Positions 19,301 to 31,300 of a DNA stretch of 64,000 nt are shown piece after piece (position 1 is the first letter of the stretch; each line of letters begins with the position of its first letter). A program made the position numbers and the translations under genes. The notes under the pieces are model-generated. The model saw only the letters and a list, made by a program, of their open reading frames with translations, was not told the DNA's origin and made no database searches. This DNA is from Maea johnstoni (taxonomy: Eukaryota; Annelida; Polychaeta; Spionida; Magelonidae). Where the stretch lies: NCBI GenBank assembly GCA_963942565.1, contig OZ012689.1, positions 27,258,417 through 27,322,416 of the forward strand. The letters are read 5' to 3'.

Positions 19301-22300
19301 ACTCATCTAGGTAAGCACACAACAAAGCTATTGACAACAATTAAAACAACAATTGAATGTCTATTGTTGTTTTGAGATTTGAGAGAAATGAGCCCTTGTT
19401 TCATATACTATGCCCTCTAGTGAAATGCTCACTGTATGGATGGAGCAGTAGGCATTGAACCAATGTTGCAAACAAGAAAGAAATAGGAAAATACTAGGCA
19501 TTATGGAGATCTAATGGCTGGTCACATGGCATAAATCCTGATCGCTGATTGGATAATAAAAATGGGTATTATGGACTTCCAGAAGTACCAAATTTCTGAA
19601 AGTTTTGCTTAATATCAAAACTAGGAAAAATGCTGGTCAGTTGTACAAGGTGAGAGAATATATAAAACTTTGAATCAGGCTGCTGTACGTTATTTCTGAT
19701 ATCAGAGAGGCCTTGTTACTACCCTTTGAATTAAAGAGTCTGATCCTAATGGCTGCCTCTCCCATCTCTCAATCCGCCTGTCCCCGCCCCCGCTCCCGCC
19801 GGAAGATGACATTACGATCTGTGGAAACCTGAGCTGCCGGCAGAGACACGTTTTGCGTCGTATTTCCTATACAACACCTTACCTGTGTTGCGGGACTAGA
19901 GGGCTGGAATGTGAGTGTAATAGCCCCTGTTTGTATGGCACACTCTCTAAGTGCCTCGGTTCTGCCCCGCTGAGCGCACTCAACACAACCAAGCTCGTTT
20001 ATTTTCAAATTTGGGCTGTAGATGCCGTGACTTTGCTGTACACGGCAACGCGATTACACGGCCTCGCTGCCTCTCGACATACAAAGTCACACCAACACTC
20101 CCGCAGGATTAAGACGAGTGTTTAGACAAGTTAGGTAATCCTGACATTTTGCTGTCGAGGTTCATCAGTCAGGATTTAGATAGAACTCCCTCTAGTAGGA
20201 GGAAGTTGCACTAAAAAGTCCAGACATATGTGTTGATATACATGTTTATTTACATACATGTTCGGTATACAGTAATTTCTCTTGCATTTTTGTTATTTGA
20301 ACAATGGCTTGAATTGAAGAGATACACAATAGGATGGCCTAGAATTTTATCTAGATATGAATCCAAATGATCTTCATGGATTTAAATCACCCTACTTAGT
20401 TAAGATATCATTATGTGATCAAACCATATCAACTGCACATATAATATGAATATTAGATGCCCAAGCATGACATTAACCAAAGAGGTTGTGGAACCTCTTA
20501 AACCCATTGATAGTCATGCCTAAAAATAGCCTTCACAAGTGTTGTCTGGATCTTTGGTACTATAGAAGATAACTTCAATTAAACATAGATTTACAAACTA
20601 TTTGAAAATGGGTTGTCAGCTGGGCTCCAATAAACATCTCTCCTTTGATTTTTTTTCCTCTAAATTTCTTTTCTCCAAAAGATACTACAATCCAAAGAAG
20701 TTGGCGTGAATGTGTTAATAGAGAGGCCATTCTTACTAGTGGAATGGCAACAATGTTAAAGTTGCGCCCCTTTTCACAAAAACCCCGAACATCTTCGTCC
20801 AATATGCTGAGATGAACCTTTATGGTCCTCGCAGTAATTACGGGTGCTCTATGACCCCGCATTCTCATTGGTCGAGAGCGCTTAATGGTCTCGGCTGAGG
20901 CGATGGCCTAGGGCTACGGGCGTCTTGCTGATGAATAGCGTCCCAGGTCACCACTGACAAGCTACTATTAGAGGAGGCCAAAAATACAGCAAAGAAAAGC
21001 CTCTACTATATAGGTTAGGGAAAGGTATTAGGATGATAGTTTTCTTGGTAAATTACAAAAAAAATTTTGATTCCTCGGAAAGAGTGAAAAAATTTGGATT
21101 AGGGTAAAGTAGTAGTATGAAAAGAATGGAGAATAAAGATTAAAGTCTCTAAATATTGATGAAGTGTTGTTGCTTGAACTATCTTTAAATTAGCTACATT
21201 TTCCGAAATGATTTCTCCAAGAAAGTTCATTAGAAACAAATCATCTGTGCTTTTTGGTCACAGAAGGCATGAATGGGTTAACATATTTTTTCTCTTTAAG
21301 TATACCGTATATTTGAAAATACCATGAATTTTTTCTCTTTATCATTCAGTTTTGGAGCCAGTCCCGCCATCTCAGACATCTCTCTCATCAACCTATCTGG
21401 TCGTCATAGCGGGGAGCACGTTCAGCAACTAGCCAATCGCATACGATGGGAGCAGTATCACCGCTACTACCAGAGCCCGCTCTCCCATCGCGGATACAGC
21501 CCCGCCAGTCTAGCCGGTAGGTGGAGCCACCAACTGGTCCAATCTGATTGAAAACACAAAAATGAGAAAGAGGGTTTTTTTCTCATTGCAGTCTGAGCAG
21601 GCCATCATAAAATAAAAAATAACCCATTTCGATTGATGATTCAAAAAGAAATGACAACAGTGTTAGTGGTGTTTTTTTCAAAAATTAATTTACAATTTTC
21701 AATAAAATGGTTGATGGAACATTTTGAATACTCCAGTAACCATATATTTTCTGATTGCTTTAACTATGATGTTCCCTTTAGTGTATCATTTTACACTTTT
21801 TACCTGAGGTCATATGTGAGGCACATATATTAGTCGATAATGGAAGATGGGCATGTTTTAGTTCTTAAGCCTGCCACTAGAGGTCCTCTTAGTACAGTTT
21901 GATACAACTCTGAAAAGACAACTAGAAATATGGCATTTGTGTCCTGAGCATTTAAATGATGATATGAATGCATAGATATCCTGAAGTAATGTGAAATATA
22001 ATGAATTGTTTGTATTTATATTTTTCTTCAATATCAAAATAGTTGTTTCAATACATAGTTGATTGTCATATATACAATGTTTATCTATCATAGAGTTTCT
22101 GAATGAACGCACTGAAGTACTGTCTATTTAGCACTCCAGTTTCACACTGATCTAATCAAAATGACACACAATCACTTTTTTCATGCTTCATGGTTCTAAC
22201 TGAGACCATTTTTCAGCTGATTAGCACCTTTTCACCTAGTATTGAAATCCCAGCCATGTTGTGATTCTCAAAAAATCCAACTTCAAACCTCCAAGAAAAT

Positions 22301-25300
22301 CAACTGAAACCCAGCCTAGGTATTGCGAACCAATTTTAATTCCTGTTTTGAGCACTAGATGTTGTTACTGTGTTGCCAATTTTAGTTCCTGTTCTGACCA
22401 CTAGATGTCATTGCTGTGTTGCAGGTTACCCTGGTGGGCTTACCCCCGGGTTAGCGCCGGGATGTCACGAGGCTCCCAGCAGCGGCATGCGCTACATCAC
22501 CGATATACCACCGACCCCCGGTAGCGGCAGCATCACGCTACCAGGATCTCTAGAAAGTAAGTATCATATAGATTACAAAAATTTACTTAACTTTATTTTA
22601 GTAACTTATAATTTACATAACTTTACTCTATACACTTAGCATAAATTAATCTTGCTTTCTTTGGAAATAGAAATTCAACTCTAAATTACTTTTCTTTATT
22701 TTAGTTTACTCAACCTTTCATTAATTTATAAAATTACCGTATTCACCCTATTAAGCGCATGGTCCCGAATAAGCGCATTCCCCCTTATTTTTTGCGGATA
22801 TTGGGGGACCAGCAAGCACCAAAGATCGTCTTCTCATGTTAGATCTCCCCCTAGAAGTAATAACCCAAACCAAATCACATACCTTTCCTCTTGCCGTGTC
22901 TGCAAACCAGCGCTGAATTCCGCCACTTCAGCAGTCCCTTCGCGCTCTCACTGTTCATAATCGCCGCATGATCTTACTATTGACAAATTAACAATCTTTT
23001 CACGTGCCGATTGTTGCGGCAAATGTCGAAGCACTCTGAACAGCGAGAGTGCGAAGGTGCAATAACGGTCATTACTCTCCGATCGACAATCATTGAGAGG
23101 TGCGGTTATACGGATGTTTGTCAAAACCCCTTCTACAGAAAATTTTCCCAACCTCTACCCGCACCTGCGCTTAATCAGGCGAATACAGTATACTTAGCAC
23201 AACTCCAATATATTTTAATTTTGCTTTTTCTTAACCTAACTTTCCTTTTCGTAACTTAATTGGTAACTATTCTACTTTTTTCACCTTACTTTACAAGACT
23301 TTACTTTTCTTTCTTTCTGATTATTTCTTGTCTCAACTTTTCTTTTCTTCACAGCAAAGTACTGTACTTTATCCTATAGCACACTTTACTAGATTCTGCA
23401 TACCTTTGTTACCCTTTAAAAATTTGCATTGACATGTATGTTGACCATGTTGTTTTGTTTCTCCAGGTTCTAGACGAGCCAGTCCTCGGCCGTCTGTTCT
23501 AGGCAAAAGTAGGAAAAGGGCCCTCTCACATTCCCCCATCTCAGACTACCTGGACATTCAGAGCTTAACGCGGAGTTCCGAGGATTCGTTACAGCTCACG
23601 CCATTTCTCCACTCGCGTAGCTCAAGCGCCGCCAGTGGATCATATGGGCATTTATCGGCAGGTGGGTGCATTGTCATGTGTGTGCAGGGTCCAAGCCAGG
23701 GTTTGAATACTGGATGCCCTTAATTGCCCATTGTAAATATTTTGGGATGTCTTATGATTCAAGGGAAACCACCATTTATTCAGATTAGCAATTACTATAA
23801 AAACATATCTACTCACTGATTCATTTTGAGATATTATACGTGATATTCACCCATTACTTCACAACAAACTACTGTACTTTATCCTAACACACTTCATTTA
23901 TGAGATTTTCTTTATATAATATCTTCCCTAGATATGCAGATCATGTTTTATGTATTGTGATGTTATTTATTTTATGATATTCGTACATGATATTCACCCA
24001 TTGAGATTTTCTAATTGGAATAGCTTCACTAAATATGCATGCGTTGAATTGATTTTATTCATTTTGTGAAATTCATACATGATATTCATCCATTATTATT
24101 TTATTTCCTGCAGCGTCACTAAGTGCTCTTAGCCCCGCCCACCAGCCGTTGCCGCCCAATCCGTTCCTGCGTCACGGGAGTATCCCAGGGTCGCCCTTCT
24201 TCCATCCCATGATGCACCCCATGATGCGGCAGCACTCCAGTCACCTGATGCCGCACCAGCCAATGGTGCAGCCCCTCGGAGCAACCAAACTAGAATCAAT
24301 GGTACGTCTGACAATTCCGACCTGAGAATATTTGTCTTTTATCACTTTTACTGCATTTGAAGAATTAAACGCAATCTTTTTGACCACTGAAAAATTAGTT
24401 GCTTGAAGCAACTAAACTAGAATCTATGGAAGGTGGAGCAATTCCAACCTCAGCTTTTCATTGCTTTTGCTGCATCGAAGGCATAAGCGTGAACATGAGC
24501 CTTTTGATCTTTTTGACCAATGAGAAAATAGCCTCTTTGAGCAACTGGACTAGAACCTGTTGCACGCAGTGGCGACAACAACCTCTGTTCTTAGGGATAA
24601 GCACCAGTACTTGATATGATACCAAATACCAATATTGAATGGGAAAAAGTATTGTATCAAAAAAGTACATTATCGTATCATTTAAGATTAAAAATATATA
24701 TAAAATTGACTAAATTGCTACCTAAATGTGAGAGAGTTACCTAATTCATACTTGTAAGGGTCAAAAACAAACATTCAAATTCCTGAAATTTCTCAGCCAA
24801 AAACATAGTTGGGAAACTATTTGAAGGTTGAATGTTAACCAGAACACTACCAGTATATCTCCATCAAATATTTAGTTTGTGAGATCAATCTTGATTCCTA
24901 AGTTATTGCCAAAAGTATGATATATCCTGTTAGTTTATAGAAGAATTATCAATGAAAAGTGAGTTTATATGTTGCTGATGTAATTTCAGGGTCACATGGG
25001 TCACCCGTCCAGCAAGGATCCCAGTAGCAGTCTGGTCAGCAGCACGGTGGACCACGGGGACCTCAAGAAGACCAAGGTCAAGCGCGAGACCGACCTGGTC
25101 AGTCACCATAAGTCCTGTATACAAGACGCTTATGATGAAGGTGAGTTACCTCTCTTTGTGAACAAAACACACATTGGATTATTTTGTGCATTAATTAATT
25201 GAATTTCAATTTTCTCATTTTTTTAAAAAGTTTTGAATTTGAAATTTAAAATGAAAAAAAAACTTGTTTTTGATTTTTTTTTTAGAAAGTTAAAATTTCT

Positions 25301-28300
25301 TCTTTGAGAAAATTTTGAATTCAAGTGAAAAGAAATAATTTCTTTTTTGTCTTATTTTGCCCTCTGCTTGAAAGGAGTGCTTATACAAGTACGTGAAGTC
25401 ACAGCAGCAGGATTTTTTTGGATTCCATAATTCTATTCTATGGCTTTCCCTTCTTGTTGATTTATCGCATCAGATTTTTTTTTGCTAACACACTCCAATG
25501 TCTGATTTCAATTGTTTTAGGCACTCAGCGAGCTCTCTCAGTTAATTTTGTCTAGATTAACCATTAGGAAACATTTTTGATTTTACAGTAAATAGATATC
25601 ATGCATCATTTCCTTTTTCCATTACAAAGATTCCATGACAGCCGACACGAATCTCAAATCTCCGTCCGACATTAAGCTGGATCCTGACCGCATACCGGTC
25701 GAGGGGGAACCCGACTTCATCGAGACAAACTGCCATTGGACAGATTGTAACAAGGAGTATGAAACACAGGATGAGTTAGTCAGGGTAAGTAAAAGTGTAT
25801 TGAGTGAAATTAATGAAATTGCTCAGGGCTCAACATTATGAAAAAACTTCATAAGCCCGGCAGGGCTAGTTACCGATACTTTTACTAGCCCTGAAATATT
25901 TTTTCTAGCCCTGATATTAATGACAACTCTTTTCAAATAGTGACCTCTGTTGATATCATAGCCTCTGTTGATTACATGCAAAGAATACAGTGTATTTTGG
26001 TAAATTGAGTTATAATCATCCAGCTAGTCAGAGCCAAAGGAGGGCTTCATACTTTTTAAAGCGCTAATTCTATCTAGCCCCTCAGGGCTACTCACAGGTT
26101 GAATTTACTAGCCCCGACTTTCAATAACTAGCCCGGGGCTACAGGGCTAGCCTTAGCGTCGAGCCCTGTTGCTTTAATGGGCACTTTCTTAGGTTAAGTA
26201 AAGAAGTTTACACCCAAGGTGGTTTTAGATTAGGTTATGAATGCAAAAGTATTGTTTGAATTGCTTAAATGGCCACTTAAAAGAATGAAGTTTACACTCA
26301 AGTGTTCAGTTTTAGTTAGGTTATGCATGTAAAAAAGGATTTTATGCGGTTCTCTATAAAATCAATCTTCAGTTTTGAGAGGTCTAATTTTGTATGTAAC
26401 ATTTCATACAAATCTTTACAAATATAAGCAATTCTTGTATATGTATTGTTTTAAGAATATTATGTAGCTATTTCTATCTATTTCAGCACATCAACCAGGA
26501 CCATATCCAGGCGAACAAGAAGGCGTTTGTGTGTCGCTGGTCGGAGTGTGCTCGTGAGGAGAAGCCCTTCAAGGCTCAGTACATGCTGGTCGTCCACATG
26601 AGGCGACACACAGGAGAAAAACCTCACAAATGCACGGTTAGTACTCTTGTCTTGCAATTTCAAACACCAAGTACATGATACTAGGATTTGGATGTGGGAT
26701 TTCATTTATCGAAGAAGAAAAGGGCATCTATCAGATTAAAAGGGAAAGTTACCCATTCAGACCTATAGCACTAAAAAAAGACGACTAAGTTGGTGAAAAA
26801 AATTGTTTTGAAGAATGCAGGTAATAATGTATGAACTCTACCTCAAAAATGAATTTATATGAATACACACCTCATTCTCAGGTCATTTTCCAAAGATATC
26901 TGAGATCTAGTTGACAATTTTTCACAGAAACTCTCTGTTAAAGTTCTGTAATTTTTAAAGGATATGTAAAGGGATTTATGATAATTGTCACCTGACCTAA
27001 AATATTTTGTATGATTGGTCCGCATAAAGCTTTAGCACAGATAGAGGATGGTGATTTATTTTGTGTTTTGTTTCTTTCAGTTTGAAGGGTGCAACAAGGC
27101 CTACTCGCGCCTGGAGAACCTCAAGACTCATCTGCGCTCTCACACGGGAGAAAAGCCGTATATGTGCGAGTTCCCAGGCTGCACCAAGGCCTTCAGCAAC
27201 GCCTCGGACAGAGCCAAGCATCAGAACAGAACGCACTCCAATGCTGTAAGTCTCTACTCTACTTTCACACTTAATTTTTGTAATAAATTAAGAATTCAAA
27301 CAGAATTGATAAGGCGAGCTGTTCCTGACTTGGTTTGTATTTGCCTATAGCACGCCAAAATGGTCTGATTAGTTTGTTGATATCCATCCTTTGGAAAATG
27401 TTTGAAGAAAAAACATACATTACAAACCAACCAACAACAACCCCCCTTTATTTAAATACATTTGGTATTCAATTTTTTTTCTGCATTGTTTTCTATCAGT
27501 ATCATACATATAGGTGTCATATTTTATTCTTGACATGATTGACATCATGTTTAGGTCAAAGTTCCAGATGCCATTTGTCAAGGAGATCTGCAATTAATTG
27601 AATAATTTAATGACTGGACAAAGGTTTGGGTATCTGTGAGATTGTACCAGGCCCTCATTATTCATGTGCTGTCGTTTCAGAAACCCTACATCTGTAAAGC
27701 GCCCGGCTGCACCAAGAGGTACACTGATCCCAGCTCCCTGAGGAAACACGTCAAGACCGTCCACGGGCCCGACTTCTACGCCAACAAGAAACACAAAGGC
27801 AACGAGAAACACGGGCCAAACAACAACAACATCGATGACAATGATGAGGTACGGACATTTCTCCAATACGCTCTGACGATGCAGATAATTCTGGATCACC
27901 TTTTCTTTACTTTAGAGGACTCAGTTATATTTTAGTGTTTGGATTATCTTGGCTGTAAACTATTTGATAAAAGAATGGTGATGTCTGATGCTCATTTAAT
28001 GCACTCTGACAATGCAGATAAAATCTGAATCAACTTTTCTTTACTGCCAAGAACTTGGTTATATATTAGTGTTTGGAACATCATGGTTGTAATATATTTG
28101 ATTATATAATGGTGATGTCAGATGCTTACTTATTTTCTAAATAAAGAAGAAGGAGAGGTTGAAATTTGTATGATTGATTGATTTGTAAAAGCAATACTAT
28201 GCTCAAACCTCACGGGAACAACATAGAAACACTTTGTTTTAATTGTTATAGTCAATCTAATTTAAAGGTATAACAAATGATCATAACTGCCACAGTTGAA

Positions 28301-31300
28301 ATAATGAAAGGATTAAAATACTTGTCTCTCTTTTCTCTCAGGACAAGGATGATGACCAGAACAAGAAGATGGAGGAATGTCTAACGGTGACACAGCTCCA
28401 AGGCACCAGCTCCGGTGAGAGGCGCAAATCACAGGAGAACGTTGGCTCGGTCTCTCAGCCCCCGTCCTCACAGCCCAGCGATTACGTGGAGATCAACGTG
28501 GCATGTACGGCACCAGAGATCATAGACCACCCCACGACTGGGGCGCGTGTGAGCAGCACTGGGAACACGGGAGTGTCGGTGGAGGAGGAAGATGTGATAC
28601 CGGAACCAGAGGATATTGAGGTAAGTTACCGAACTATGACATTTTTGGACAACATTAAAAAGACAAAATTGTTCACACACCTCTTTTAATGTATCTATAA
28701 CATGTGCATATATTTCTGGTCAAAAGCAGATTAATTTGCTTTGTATGAAATGGATGTCAAAATGAGGTATGCTCCCTATGGAATTTGGTTCTACCATCCC
28801 GTAATTGGAAGTGTAATTGGAAGTGTAATCGCTACCTCAATTATTACTGGTCCACTAGTGCTTGCACATTATTTTATCTCAGCAACCTACATGAAAAAAA
28901 ATTAGATATCACTAGTTACTGCTGAGACTTGATGTGACATCCTTCATGCAATATGAGCATAATGCATTCACATGCCCTGTAAACAAGATGTCTGCTTTTT
29001 TATTTAGTTGTTTAACCCAAAAGTTACAAAGTAACAGGTCACTTGATAATGTTTTCATTGAGTTAAATGTCACTTTAAAGATCTCAATAAATTCAGCAAT
29101 TCTTAAAGCATTTTCTAACAGGGCAGAATCACTAATAGTTCTTCTTCTAGCTGCACAGACCCCATGTAATATAACTCTTGTTTGCTCCACCTTAGGGCCC
29201 TGGTAGCAACAGCACTGTGACCATGACAAGGAATAACCGCCTTAATCTCAACCGCAATATGAACAACCGCCTTAAGAACCGGCTACAGGACAAGAACGGT
29301 TCACTACCCAGCTTGCCCACGCTACCCAATATTGGAGGTAAGGTTCCTCATAAGATGTTGTGGTCGTTTTCAGAGAGACTGTATTTATACTTATCACCAG
29401 CTCTGCTGCAATGCTTGATGCTGATTGGTCAAAAGGAGCAAGACAAACAGCGTTATTACACTAAAATCACACTAAAATGCTAGTATCAACATTAATCTAC
29501 CATATATCCAAGTGGAAAAAAGTGTGAATTTGACTTTAAAATCATATGTTTTAAGTGTTTATTTAACCCTATTGGTGGATATTCTAACAGCTTAGAGACA
29601 CATAACAGTTAAGATTTCAATTTGCTACCCATTTCAGGGAACTATCCCATTTGTAGTCAGTTCATTTCTATTTACTACCCTTTTTAGGTAACCATCCAAA
29701 TCCTGCATCTGATTCATTTCTATTTGCTATCCTTTTCAGGTAACCGTCCCACTGGAGGAGTAGGAGGCAACAATAATAAAACGGCACCGAGCATGACTGA
29801 GATTAACACTAGGGTCTCTCAGATGAAGCAAACGAGTCCAAACCACAAACGCATCAGTGATCTAGTTGGTGAGTAGGAATAATGTCCATGTTTAACCCTT
29901 CCAATGCTGAGTCCACTTTCATCCAAAGCACAAAGATGCAAATTTTTCTGAAAACCATCTAAACCCTGTCATTTTGGTATTCATTGGAAAGCTCTCGCTG
30001 AGTACTTTCAGATGAGTACCCATTTGCCAGGGTTTCAATCATTTTTTCAGATTTTTGCATCATTTTGTATTGGCAGAATTAGCCACCAGCAGCATAAGGG
30101 TTAAGTTGATTTTAATTCATTCATGCCCATAACTCAAAAAAGGATTGATCTTTTTGGGGTTATCTTGTGAGGTAAAGAAAATTTTTAAAGATACTAGAAA
30201 GAATGATGATCGTAATTCAACCCATAAATTGAAATATTTGGTATTTCTTAAGGATATTGTAGCATTCAGGGAGTACAGGTTTGGATTATAACTCTTTAAT
30301 AAATGTATCTACCTTAGGTATGTATTCTCTTTTAAGTGTCCAAGGAAGTAGTGTTCATACATTTCATTAGTTCACTTTTCATTCAAATTTTCAGTTTCCA
30401 TATAATAATACAGGTTCTTGAAATAATGGGTAACTACAAAATTTACTTAAGTGCATGATGATTTGGGGTGAGCATAGCAAACAATGGTAGTTATAAGTAC
30501 ATATGATCATCCATTACTTTTTCACAATGCAAGTAATGTTTATGAATAAGAATTCTTCTGAAATGTTTAAAAACAGCAAGAAAATACATGAACAAGTGCA
30601 TGAAATATACACGTGAGAGTAGTTATGTGATAATATATTCATTCTTATTGTTTTCCTTTCACCAGGTAACCCTGAGATGAACTACCAGGCCCCGCGTCGT
30701 GACAGCAACACGAGTACCATCAGCTCCTACTTCAGCAGCGTGCGCTCCGATCAGAGTCCCTACCCTCCCCTGGGGAGTCAGCTCTCCAGCCGCCGCTCCA
30801 GCCAGACCTCGCAGGTATCAGCCCGACTAAGCATCATCAACTCTCCCTACGAGTATGACATTTCTGGCAACATGGTGGCGGTCAATGCCAACTCACGCCG
30901 CTCGAGTCAAGCCAGTAGCACAAACATCGCCGGCATGACGGCCCAGATGCGAAAAGCTACGCTGAGTAGTAATCCAAATCTTTTCGTCCAATCACAGAAC
31001 ATGTCGACGCAGGCGCAGTGTAGCAACGAGCACATGGCGCGCATGATGGCCTTCCGCCGTGAGAACGGTGGCTGGAGAACAGGGACACCTTGCCGTACAC
31101 CCCTGCCACACGAGATTCCCAATCGGGAGATAAGGCGAGCAAGTGACCCCGTGCGACACTACGATCCTCAGTTCGCCGAGATGAAGAAACTGCACAAGAT
31201 GCAGCGCTTCCATAGTCTCAACACCATGCGTCCGCTTCCAGTTCCACAGTCCATGAAGAGTCTAAGGCAGCAGCAAAAGTCGGACAGTCACAACAATCTG

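Noticed and set aside
22948-23259. Overlapping frames of 67 and 82 codons on opposite strands
   Set aside because: They lie mostly inside the TA-flanked MITE at 22737-23188 and show no transposase motif.
28369-28689. Exon 13 as an independent 106-codon gene
   Set aside because: It is a phase-0 Gli exon from 28342 to 28620; the frame merely runs on into the intron.
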